Part shown: positions 41,962 through 49,031 of the stretch, piece by piece | How positions within the stretch are numbered: position 1 is the first letter of the stretch | Layout: every line of letters starts with the position of its first letter | NCBI GenBank assembly: GCA_016789105.1 | Contig: JAEURN010000002.1 | Span: forward strand, 62,001-126,000 | Origin: Armatimonadota bacterium | GTDB taxonomy: Bacteria; Armatimonadota; Fimbriimonadia; Fimbriimonadales; Fimbriimonadaceae | Direction: 5' to 3' | DNA: 64,000 nt | The notes under the pieces: generated by a model | Databases searched by the model: none | Told to the model about the DNA's origin: nothing | What the model saw: the letters and a program-made list of their open reading frames with translations, nothing else | Made by a program: the position numbers and the translations under genes

Positions 41962-43382
41962 AACTCATGCCCCTCCCGCTCGACCGGATTGCCCACGTGA
42001 CCGGCTTTGGCATGGTCGCCGGGGCCGACGGCTACCGCTACCGACCGACGCGGGCAGACGAGTTCTCCCAGATTCTGGACATGGCCCGGGATTCGGGTCG
42101 GCAGGTCACCCTCCGGGGCGCGGGACGCAGCTATGGGGATGCCAGCATCGGATCCGAAGCTATCCTCGTCGATATCTCCCGGTTTAACCAGATCCTCGAT
42201 TTCGACCCGGAAAGCGGGGTGGTCGATTGTCAGGCCGGAGTCACCCTGGAGCAGCTTTGGCGGCACACCCTGGAGTCGGGATATTGGCCGCCCGTCGTCA
42301 GCGGGACGATGTTTCCCACCCTGGGCGGGGCGCTTGGCATGAACCTTCACGGCAAGAACGCCTTTAACGCCGGGCCGATTGGGAACCACGTCATAGATAT
42401 CGAAGTCCTTTTCCCAAACGGGCAGCGCCGCATCCTCACGCCTCAAGACCGCCTGTTCTACCAAGTTATCAGCACGGCCGGGCTGTTGGGGGTCATCCTC
42501 AGGGTCAAGTTGAAGATGAAACGGGTCCATTCCGGGGATCTCCGGGTCTTGCCCCTCTCCATCCCCAACTGGGATGGACAGTTCCGTACCTTTGAAGACC
42601 TCCGCGGGAAAGCCGATTACATGGTGAGCTGGATCGACTGTTTTGCCCGAGGGAAAGAGGCCGGCCGGGGAGACTTCCACGCGGCCTTCTATACCGAAGA
42701 AGACGGAGACATCCGGGTTTCGCTCCGCCCTGAACACCAGGATCTGCCCGACACCCTCCTTGGATTCTTCCCTAAATCCGTAGTCTGGAGGTTCCTCAAA
42801 CTCCTCAACAACCGCACCGGCATGCGGTTCACCAACTGGGCCAAGCACACCAGCGGCAAAATCTTGGGCAATGGCAAGCCCCACCCACTCAGTTTGGTGG
42901 GGTTCAGTTTTCTGCTCGATTACGTGCCCGGATGGCGAAACTCCTACCTCCCCGGAGGATTCATCCAGTACCAGTCGTTTGTGCCCGCCGAGCACGCTCC
43001 CCGTGTTTTTGCCCGCCAGGTCGAACTCCAACAGGCCGCCGGGCTCGAATCATTCCTCGGCGTTATGAAACGGCACGTCCCCGATAAATTCTTGTTCAGC
43101 CACGGTGTCGATGGATACTCGCTCGCTTTGGACTTCAAGATCACCCGATCCAACAAAGAGGCAGTCTGGCGGCTCTCCCACCAAATGGATGAGCTGGTGC
43201 TCGGGGCGGGCGGGCGGTTCTACCTTGCCAAGGATTCCACCCTCACCCCGGAACACTTTGCCGCTTCGATTGGGGATCAGACGATGGGCGAATACTTCTC
43301 GCTCAAAGCCCAACTGGATCCGGATTCCATCCTGTCCTCCAACTTGGCCCGACGGCTCGGACTCGATCCACGGGCCCTCTAA
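41958..43382 (+). CDS. FAD-dependent decaprenylphosphoryl-ribose oxidase, DprE1-like
   Basis: The 474-residue flavoprotein belongs to the VAO/PCMH (FAD_binding_4) family: VTLRGAGRSYGDASIG binds the FAD pyrophosphate, then VDCQAGVTLEQLWRHT and PVVSGTMFPTLGGALGMNLHGKN in sections. This is the DprE1 pattern. It should oxidise decaprenylphosphoryl-ribose at C2. The start is GTG 41958, overlapping the previous stop (GTGA). In the mycobacterial enzyme a Cys in a GWN-x-C-VDF segment is the benzothiazinone target; the matching segment here reads GYSLALDF, so that Cys appears to be Ala (alignment by eye). Confidence 0.85.
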   Translation: MKLMPLPLDRIAHVTGFGMVAGADGYRYRPTRADEFSQILDMARDSGRQVTLRGAGRSYGDASIGSEAILVDISRFNQILDFDPESGVVDCQAGVTLEQLWRHTLESGYWPPVVSGTMFPTLGGALGMNLHGKNAFNAGPIGNHVIDIEVLFPNGQRRILTPQDRLFYQVISTAGLLGVILRVKLKMKRVHSGDLRVLPLSIPNWDGQFRTFEDLRGKADYMVSWIDCFARGKEAGRGDFHAAFYTEEDGDIRVSLRPEHQDLPDTLLGFFPKSVVWRFLKLLNNRTGMRFTNWAKHTSGKILGNGKPHPLSLVGFSFLLDYVPGWRNSYLPGGFIQYQSFVPAEHAPRVFARQVELQQAAGLESFLGVMKRHVPDKFLFSHGVDGYSLALDFKITRSNKEAVWRLSHQMDELVLGAGGRFYLAKDSTLTPEHFAASIGDQTMGEYFSLKAQLDPDSILSSNLARRLGLDPRAL

Positions 43383-43397
43383 AGTCCGGCAAGAGCG

Positions 43398-44783
43398 CTA
43401 GACGGTGCAAACCTGGATCAGATTTGTATTGCCAGGCTGCCCAACGGGGACTCCAGCCGTCACCACAACCGTGTCGCCGATGCCGATCAACTTCCGCCGC
43501 AAAAAGGCGTTCACGGTCGCGCGGATCGCGTCGTCGGTGTTCAGCGGGGGGTCGACCAACAAGGCATGGACACCTCGGACCACGCTCAGTTGCCGCTGAA
43601 CCCGGTCCGACCAGCAGGCCACCAAAATCGGTTGTTGGGGCCGGTATTTACTCACCATGGTCGGGGTCATGCCGCTGGCGCTCGTCGTCAAAATAGCCTT
43701 CGCCTTCAATCCTCTCGAAATCTTCACCGCCGACTCGGCGACGACATCCGTCGAGTGGCCGGTCTTGTTCTCGTCCCCAAAATTCGGATGGACATTTCCT
43801 TCGGTGGCGGCCGCGATGTTGGCCATGGTGCGCACCGCTTCCAACGGGTACATCCCGCTGGCCGTTTCCCCACTTAACATCACGGCATCGGTTCCGTCTA
43901 GGATCGCATTCGCCACGTCGCTGGCTTCGGCACGGGTTGGGCGGCTCGTCGTGACCATGCTTTCCAACATCTGGGTGGCGGTGATGACCGGCTTGGCAAA
44001 CAGGTTGCAGCGGGCAATGATCTTCTTCTGCGCTGCCGGCACGTCCTCGATCTCCATCTGCAAGCCCAGATCCCCCCTGGCCACCATCACAACATCGCTC
44101 TGCCGGATGACGTCGTCGATGTCTTTTAGCGCCTCTTTGGTCTCGACTTTTGCCACGAGTTTCACCGTGGGGTCGATCCGGTCGACGATTTGGCGGAGTT
44201 CCCGCATGTCGGCGGCCGACCGCACGTAGCTCAGCGCCAGGTAATCGCACCCAGAGGCAACCGCTTCTTGGATATCGCCCAAATCTTTTGCCGTCAGGGC
44301 CGGGATGTTGAACGAACGGCCGACGATCGTCACGCCTTGTTTGGTCTTGACCGTGCCCCCCGCCAACACCTTAGCCACAAAATGGTCTCCTGATCCCGAT
44401 GTCAGCTTCAGCTCGCATTGGCCGTCGCCCAGCAAGATGCGGTCGCCTTTGCGCATGCTTTCGACCAACTCCCGCGAACCGACCGGCAGTTCGACCCCTT
44501 CGGCCATGCCGATCGAAGTCGTCGCACCGGTTTGGAAGGTGATCTCGCCGCCCGGCAACACTCCGAGGCGCGTTTTAGGCCCTTGCAGGTCGGCCATGAT
44601 CCCTACCGGGGCCAATTCGGGCGACTCGGCCCGGATCCACTCGATCATCTGACGCTTGGAATCCCAGTCCCCATGGCTGCAATTCAGCCGCGCCAAGTTC
44701 ATCCCCTCTTTGATCAGCCCGGCAATCATCTTTTGGGAATCAACCGCCGGACCCAGTGTGCACACGATTTTTGTTTGCCGCAT
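43398..44783 (-). CDS. pyk: Pyruvate kinase
   Basis: The 461-residue protein has all core motifs: TKIVCTLGPAV, NLARLNCSHGD, ADLQGPKTRLG, LSYVRSAADM, VAKVETKEAL, VMVARGDLGLQ with catalytic residues, and ITATQMLESMVTTSRPTRAEASDVANAILDGTDAVMLSGETA split across the active-site barrel. It converts phosphoenolpyruvate and ADP to pyruvate and ATP. The C-terminal domain is present; there is no extra PEP-utiliser domain. A strong Shine-Dalgarno (GGAGG) precedes the ATG. It is convergent with the DprE1-like gene (15-nt gap). Confidence 0.96.
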   Translation of the reverse strand: MRQTKIVCTLGPAVDSQKMIAGLIKEGMNLARLNCSHGDWDSKRQMIEWIRAESPELAPVGIMADLQGPKTRLGVLPGGEITFQTGATTSIGMAEGVELPVGSRELVESMRKGDRILLGDGQCELKLTSGSGDHFVAKVLAGGTVKTKQGVTIVGRSFNIPALTAKDLGDIQEAVASGCDYLALSYVRSAADMRELRQIVDRIDPTVKLVAKVETKEALKDIDDVIRQSDVVMVARGDLGLQMEIEDVPAAQKKIIARCNLFAKPVITATQMLESMVTTSRPTRAEASDVANAILDGTDAVMLSGETASGMYPLEAVRTMANIAAATEGNVHPNFGDENKTGHSTDVVAESAVKISRGLKAKAILTTSASGMTPTMVSKYRPQQPILVACWSDRVQRQLSVVRGVHALLVDPPLNTDDAIRATVNAFLRRKLIGIGDTVVVTAGVPVGQPGNTNLIQVCTV

Positions 44784-44833
44784 AGCCCCCTCCAGTTATC
44801 GGGACGAGGGGTGCCGGGCAAAAGGCGTTTGGG

Positions 44834-45394
44834 TCAACCGGTCTTCAACAGCCGGTTCCAATACATCACGGTGACCCGAGCAACCTGCGCAAACCGGAAA
44901 TCGGCCAAAAACCCTTGCCCCCGCTTGTGGCTGTGCGTCACAAATCCCTCGACCTCGATCACACGCCCGTCATCCTCAAAGGTCAAAGTCGATCTGCCCT
45001 CGGTCGGCAATTCAGCGGGGCTAACCAAGGCCATCGATTCCCCAGACCCCCCGATGATTTGCACTTCACGTTTGCGGAAATTGTTGCGGAATGTCGCCGC
45101 CACCGGATCCATGAGTAAAGACATCGCCGTGTCCGTCTCAACGGTCAACATGCGGCCCTTCGCGCGGATCGTCATCATCCCTTTGGCGTCTGCCTGCAAA
45201 ACATCGCCCGAAAACAAAATATGCCCTTTGCCCGCCAAGCACTCCACCAAAACCGTGCCGACAAGTAAGGAATCGTCACGGCGCTCCAAGGTGCAGAAAA
45301 TCTCGTCGCCCTCCGTTCCGGCAATTCGGACGGGCACCGTTTCTCCACTATTGAGTGCCGTCAAACGGGCACGGGTTCCTCGCAGAACTGTCAC
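44834..45394 (-). CDS. PilZ-domain-like protein
   Basis: The 186-residue product reads like a YcgR-type protein: an N-terminal beta domain (GETVPVRIAGTEGDEIFCTLERR) and a C-terminal barrel starting FRNNFRKREVQIIGGSGESMALVSPAELPTEGRSTLTF in pieces, ending GFLADFRFAQVARV. The Arg pair before the barrel would fit the c-di-GMP R-x-x-x-R site, but the usual D/N-x-S-x-x-G motif is degenerate (GGSGES), so binding is uncertain. The start is GTG 45394 with AAGGA a few bases upstream. It precedes pyruvate kinase on the same strand with a 50-nt gap. Confidence 0.55.
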   Translation of the reverse strand: MTVLRGTRARLTALNSGETVPVRIAGTEGDEIFCTLERRDDSLLVGTVLVECLAGKGHILFSGDVLQADAKGMMTIRAKGRMLTVETDTAMSLLMDPVAATFRNNFRKREVQIIGGSGESMALVSPAELPTEGRSTLTFEDDGRVIEVEGFVTHSHKRGQGFLADFRFAQVARVTVMYWNRLLKTG

Positions 45395-45509
45395 AAATCC
45401 TTAACCCTGTGGGGATATTTTGCGCCGCGGAGCGCAATTTCCACAACATTGTCGCAAATTGCCGGACTATTTCCTTCCATAAAGCGTCCCCCCATAATAG
45501 ATGTTGGCT

Positions 45510-46019
45510 ATGAAACGTCCGATCCTTGCCCTGGCAATCCTCCTGGCAGCCCTTCCGGCTCCATCAAAAATCAGCCCCGATCAGACTGCATCGCCGATGC
45601 AGATGGTTTCAGCTGTCACTGATGACGAACTGAGGGCCATCGTCGCCACCACCAACTTGCCGGGGGAAAAAATCTCCGTCAAAGAAGAAAAAGACGCCGA
45701 AGGGCTCACCGCCTACTATGTCTATGAAGGGGAATCCATCCTCCTGGCCCTCTACCAATACACCGATAAGCCGGGCGGGCCAACCACCAGCCTGGGGCTC
45801 AGTGTCGGCAACCGGCTGGCCCGCGCTGCCGACATCCGCAAAATCAACGACTGGAACGCCAAAACCCGTTACGTCAAAGCCTATGTCGATAGCGAGGGCG
45901 ACGCCATGCTCACTTCCGACCTCCTCCTCAGCCCGGGAGTGACCAAACTCACCATCCAAGAGTGGATCAAAATGTTCGCCCGCTTCTCCCACGAATTCAC
46001 CGACTACCTCAAGCCGTAA
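45510..46019 (+). CDS. YbjN-like secreted protein
   Basis: The 169-residue product has a signal peptide (MKRPILALAILLAALPAPS) and a domain with AYYVYEGESILLALYQY, LARAADIRKINDWNAKTRYVKAYVDSEGDAML in sections and LLLSPGVTKLTIQEWI, which matches the YbjN/type III chaperone-like fold. The ATG at 45510 is chosen over 45501 because CATAAT (45493-45498) would start the transcript near 45505. The protein family is of unclear function; the exported form is common in proteobacteria and planctomycetes. Confidence 0.75.
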   Translation: MKRPILALAILLAALPAPSKISPDQTASPMQMVSAVTDDELRAIVATTNLPGEKISVKEEKDAEGLTAYYVYEGESILLALYQYTDKPGGPTTSLGLSVGNRLARAADIRKINDWNAKTRYVKAYVDSEGDAMLTSDLLLSPGVTKLTIQEWIKMFARFSHEFTDYLKP

Positions 46020-46138
46020 GACCCAAACTTCGGCTCCAGGCCCCAGTTTCCGGAACCCTGCAAGCAAGCAGCCGGTATCCCCGCTTGTCTTTGGATTGAA
46101 TTGCCTGGCGCATTGCCTATTGCCTCAAGGAGCAACCA

Positions 46139-46450
46139 ATGGACAACCGGAACAAAAAAATTGTCGGCCTCACAACCTTGGCCGTTGCCGTGTCGCTGAC
46201 CGCCATCGTCTACGCGCAGGCAACCGTCTTCAAAGCCGCGCCGGCAAACCCGCAACCTGCTGAGAAGGCCAACCCGGCCAGCCAACCTCCCGTCTCGCTA
46301 GCCGTCAATGGTGACGAGGTCTACCTTTACAAAGATCAGGAGCTCATCGTCTTGGACCGGGCAACCTTGCAAGTCAAGCAATCCCACAGTTTCCGCCCCC
46401 ATGGACCCATGAACCCCGTGGTGGTTATGCCGCCAGAAGAATCCAACTGA
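46139..46450 (+). CDS. Small membrane-anchored or secreted protein
   Basis: The 103-residue product begins MDNRNKKIVGLTTLAVAVSLTAIVYA, a signal or anchor helix, followed by a Pro/Ala-rich linker and a short part with VSLAVNGDEVYLYKDQELIVLDRATLQVKQ in pieces, like a single beta-propeller blade. The Shine-Dalgarno AAGGAG is 6-7 nt before the ATG. It precedes deoB by 21 nt, but deoB has its own -10 box. I do not recognise a family. Confidence 0.65.
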   Translation: MDNRNKKIVGLTTLAVAVSLTAIVYAQATVFKAAPANPQPAEKANPASQPPVSLAVNGDEVYLYKDQELIVLDRATLQVKQSHSFRPHGPMNPVVVMPPEESN

Positions 46451-46471
46451 CGACCTGGTAGCCTTGGCCCA

Positions 46472-47569
46472 GTGTCAAGGCGCGCGATCGTTATCGTTCT
46501 GGACGGCTGCGGGGCCGGGGCCGCCCCCGACTGTGCCGAATTCGGCGACCCGCCGACCGTCTCCACCTTGAAGAACGTGTGGAACCTGGTCGGCGGGATT
46601 GAAGCCCCCAATCTGGCACAAACCGGGTTCTTGGCCGCCGCCGGAATCGGTAAGCAAACGGGAGCCGCCGGCCGGCTCCGACCCCTGAACCGGGGAAAAG
46701 ACTCGGTCACCGGCCATTGGGAAATGATGGGGATCCCGGTTCCAACCCCTTTCCCGACATACCCGTCCGGATTCCCGGCGAACCTCATCTCTGCCTTCGA
46801 ATCCGCCGTCGGACGGAAAATCCTTGGCAACCGTCCGGCCAGCGGCACCGCCATCGTCGACGAACTGGGTGAAGAGCATTACCGCACCGGCCGGCCCATC
46901 GTGTACACCTCGGCCGATTCCGTCTTCCAAATCGCCGCCCATGAATCCATCGTCCCGATCGGCACGCTTTACGAATGGTGCCAAATCGCCCGGGATCTCT
47001 GCGTCCCGCCCAACAATGTCCAAAGGGTCATCGCAAGGCCGTTCAATGGGGAGCCCGGCAGGTTCCAGCGCACCAACAACCGCAAGGATTTCCCCGTCAT
47101 CCCCCCACCCAATCTTTTGGACCGGCTGGCCGACCGTTTTGGCCCGGCTTGCGGAATCGGCGTCGTGCCCGAACTGTTCAGCGGCCGCGGTTTCCGGCCG
47201 GGCCGCCGAACCCAATCCAACCCGGAACACTGGCTGGCCCTGCAACAGGCGTTGGATGCCGATTGCCAGTTCGTCTTTGCCAACTTCGAAGACACCGACA
47301 TGCTCTTTGGCCACCGCAGCGACCCAGCGGGATTCGCCAATTGCCTGGAACAGTTCGACGGCTACCTGGGTGCCCTCCTCGCGCGGCTGAGCGCAGACGA
47401 CCTGCTCATCCTGACCGCCGACCACGGCAACGACCCCACCGATGGTTCCACCGACCACACCCGCGAATATTCGCCGCTGGCGGTGGTCAACTCCCAATTC
47501 ACCCAGTGGCTGGGAGACCAAGACGGTTTGGCCACGGTCGGACGGTTGGTCGAGGGTTGGTTGGAGTAA
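46472..47569 (+). CDS. deoB: Phosphopentomutase
   Basis: The 365-residue alkaline-phosphatase-superfamily enzyme has VIVLDGCGAGAAPDCAEFGD (metal Asp), GKDSVTGHWEMMG with the catalytic Thr, YTSADSVFQIAAHE, FANFEDTDMLFGHRSD and ILTADHGNDPT with metal ligands. DeoB converts ribose or deoxyribose 1-phosphate to the 5-phosphate in nucleoside salvage. The start is GTG 46472; TAGCCT (46459-46464) lies 7 nt before it and there is no Shine-Dalgarno, another leaderless case. No other nucleoside genes are adjacent. Confidence 0.93.
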   Translation: MSRRAIVIVLDGCGAGAAPDCAEFGDPPTVSTLKNVWNLVGGIEAPNLAQTGFLAAAGIGKQTGAAGRLRPLNRGKDSVTGHWEMMGIPVPTPFPTYPSGFPANLISAFESAVGRKILGNRPASGTAIVDELGEEHYRTGRPIVYTSADSVFQIAAHESIVPIGTLYEWCQIARDLCVPPNNVQRVIARPFNGEPGRFQRTNNRKDFPVIPPPNLLDRLADRFGPACGIGVVPELFSGRGFRPGRRTQSNPEHWLALQQALDADCQFVFANFEDTDMLFGHRSDPAGFANCLEQFDGYLGALLARLSADDLLILTADHGNDPTDGSTDHTREYSPLAVVNSQFTQWLGDQDGLATVGRLVEGWLE

Positions 47570-47612
47570 AGTTTTGAGATTGTTAAACTTGTGCTAAATG
47601 TCACGCACTCCC

Positions 47613-47639
47613 TTGACAACTCTCCGGGGGGGGGATACT
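47613..47639 (+). promoter_or_regulatory. Promoter with G9 tract in the spacer
   Basis: A consensus -35 TTGACA (47613-47618) and a -10 GATACT (47634-47639) are separated by 15 bp, two less than optimal. The spacer is mostly a run of nine G (47626-47634, the last G being the first base of the -10). Slippage to G10 or G11 would restore 16 or 17 bp. This is the layout of phase-variable promoters such as Neisseria porA. It drives the lipoprotein and pseudopilin genes that follow. Confidence 0.6.
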
Positions 47640-47650
47640 CGCGTTCGGTG

Positions 47651-47908
47651 ATGCCCCTGAAAACAAAAAAGACCTTCTTGCTAACGGGATTCTTCATTCT
47701 TGCCTTGACGGCCTGTGGTTCAAATTACTCTGGATATACCGATGTTGACTACTGCCGGTGGCAACAATTCTCCCCGTATGAAACATGTATGAGTGCTGTG
47801 CAAGACTGCCGCGATATCAACCCCAACGACGAAGCAACAATTGGGTGCATGGCTTCTCAAGGATATCCCGTTCCAGAAGAAGGCGAGGTGCCCGGATCAG
47901 GAAACTAG
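47651..47908 (+). CDS. Small Cys-rich lipoprotein
   Basis: The 85-residue product starts MPLKTKKTFLLTGFFILALTAC, a lipoprotein signal. The mature part has four more Cys (DYCRWQQFSPYETCMSAVQDCRDI, IGCMAS in pieces), so two disulfide bonds are possible, and ends in a flexible Glu/Gly-rich tail. Base composition is lower in GC than neighbouring genes. The stop lies 11 nt before the GTG of a pseudopilin gene, so the two form an operon under the poly-G promoter. Function unknown; a surface decoration or secretion cargo is possible. Confidence 0.65.
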   Translation: MPLKTKKTFLLTGFFILALTACGSNYSGYTDVDYCRWQQFSPYETCMSAVQDCRDINPNDEATIGCMASQGYPVPEEGEVPGSGN

Positions 47909-47919
47909 ACCAAGTTCGC

Positions 47920-48609
47920 GTGGACTCTGCATTGCGACGGGCATTCACGCTCGTTGAAGTCCTTGTTGCCATTTCCATTGTTGCAATCCTCGTTGCGATC
48001 TTGATTGTGATCACCCGTTCCTCAAAGTCTGCGGCAGGTCTATCGGCTTGCCTTTCGGAAATCCACCAGCTGGGCTTAGCCGGCAGGCTCTACGTGGACG
48101 ACTACGACCAAACATTTCCTCCCCACGTCGATCGCCCCATCCGTGATGGCGAGCCGACCAGTGACTGGCCGACGTGGCGGGACAAGGTGTCCCCCTATTT
48201 GGGATCGATGCTGAAGTGTCCCCAAGCGGCCGTTGCCGAAGATGTGCCCAAAAGCTATTTGTGGGGCTATGCCATCAACGATTTGGTCAATCGCACTCTC
48301 TTTGAATCATCTGCAAAAACCCTCGTGCCCAAGGCGGCATCAATCGTCGAGAATCCAAGCGACGTCGTCTTTTTTGCCGACTGCAACCTGTTCGATATCA
48401 CACTGTCGTCAACGGATGAATCGCGGATGCACCTCGTTGCGCTTGTTGCCGTTGACCTGCTCAAAAAATACCGCCATCTCCCGCCTGCCTCCACCCGCCA
48501 TAACGGTGGCGCTAACTATTCTTTGATGGTTGGGTCAGCAAAGATGATCCGCCCTGTGCAATTGAAAGGCAAGGACGGCCGATTTACCTTTTTCATTCCC
48601 CGGGGCTAA
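47920..48609 (+). CDS. Pseudopilin-like protein with variant C-terminal motif
   Basis: From GTG 47920 the product reads MDSALRR and then AFTLVEVLVAISIVAILVAILIVITRS, a prepilin leader with Ala before the cleavage site and Glu at position +5. The globular part (229 residues in all) resembles the DUF1559-like pseudopilins: LSEIHQLGLAGRLYVDDYDQTFPP. Where the family usually ends with an H-x9-DG motif, this one has H-NGGANYSLM-VG, so the Asp is Val. The frame continues upstream over the lipoprotein, but no earlier start is plausible. It follows the lipoprotein by 11 nt. Confidence 0.75.
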   Translation: MDSALRRAFTLVEVLVAISIVAILVAILIVITRSSKSAAGLSACLSEIHQLGLAGRLYVDDYDQTFPPHVDRPIRDGEPTSDWPTWRDKVSPYLGSMLKCPQAAVAEDVPKSYLWGYAINDLVNRTLFESSAKTLVPKAASIVENPSDVVFFADCNLFDITLSSTDESRMHLVALVAVDLLKKYRHLPPASTRHNGGANYSLMVGSAKMIRPVQLKGKDGRFTFFIPRG

Positions 48610-48616
48610 GATTCTG

Positions 48617-48700
48617 CCCGTTCCGCCCGGGGGCAGAGCCCTCCGCCTGCGGAGGGCGAGGGATTGGCCTTGGGCCCGGCGGAACGGGTTCCGCAAGGCC
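48617..48700 (+). repeat. Structured intergenic repeat, copy A
   Basis: This non-coding stretch folds into an outer stem (CCCGTTCCGCC 48617-48627 with GGCGGAACGGG 48678-48688) enclosing GGGGCAGAG, an inner palindrome CCCTCCGC-ct-GCGGAGGG (639-656 of this kilobase), CGAGGG and GGCCTTGGGCC (48666-48676). The same core occurs at 57012-57068 on the other strand with different but still complementary stems. An alternative fold pairs GGCCTT (48666-48671) with AAGGCC (48695-48700) around a GCGGAA/TTCCGC stem, so two structures compete. It lies just upstream of the ftsB-like promoter. Confidence 0.6.
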
Positions 48701-48754
48701 AACGCCCACAAAATGCAAGTATAATCACGAGATTCATCCGCCAAGGAAGGCTCA

Positions 48755-49015
48755 ATGAACCGCATCGCTATCACCCTCTTCACTGTCGCCGCGGCGGTCG
48801 CCGTAGGCCTGTTTTTCAGCCGCAGTTCTTGGCAAACGGTCCAAACGCAGCGCAAAGAGTACAAAACCCAGGTCGCTGAATCCCGCAAAATCCAAGCTGA
48901 CCGGGCGGAACTCCTCCAAAGGTCGGCCGAGCTCGAATCCCCCTTCGGCAAAGAGCAACGCGCTCGCGAACTCGGGTACCGCAAACCCTACGAAAAGCCG
49001 CTGAACTTGGACTAG
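48755..49015 (+). CDS. FtsB/DivIC-like septum formation protein
   Basis: The 86-residue protein has one N-terminal membrane helix (IAITLFTVAAAVAVGLFF), a coiled coil (residues about 25-65, QRKEYKTQVAESRKIQADRAELLQR in parts) and the typical end FGKEQRARELGYRKPYE, where FtsB/DivIC proteins have an ARE-x-LGY-x-x-x-x-E motif. This fits a divisome component that links FtsL and FtsQ. It has a consensus TATAAT (48720-48725) and a Shine-Dalgarno AAGGAAGG 4 nt before the ATG. There is no cell-wall cluster around it. Confidence 0.75.
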   Translation: MNRIAITLFTVAAAVAVGLFFSRSSWQTVQTQRKEYKTQVAESRKIQADRAELLQRSAELESPFGKEQRARELGYRKPYEKPLNLD

Positions 49016-49031
49016 GTAACCTCACCGCGAC

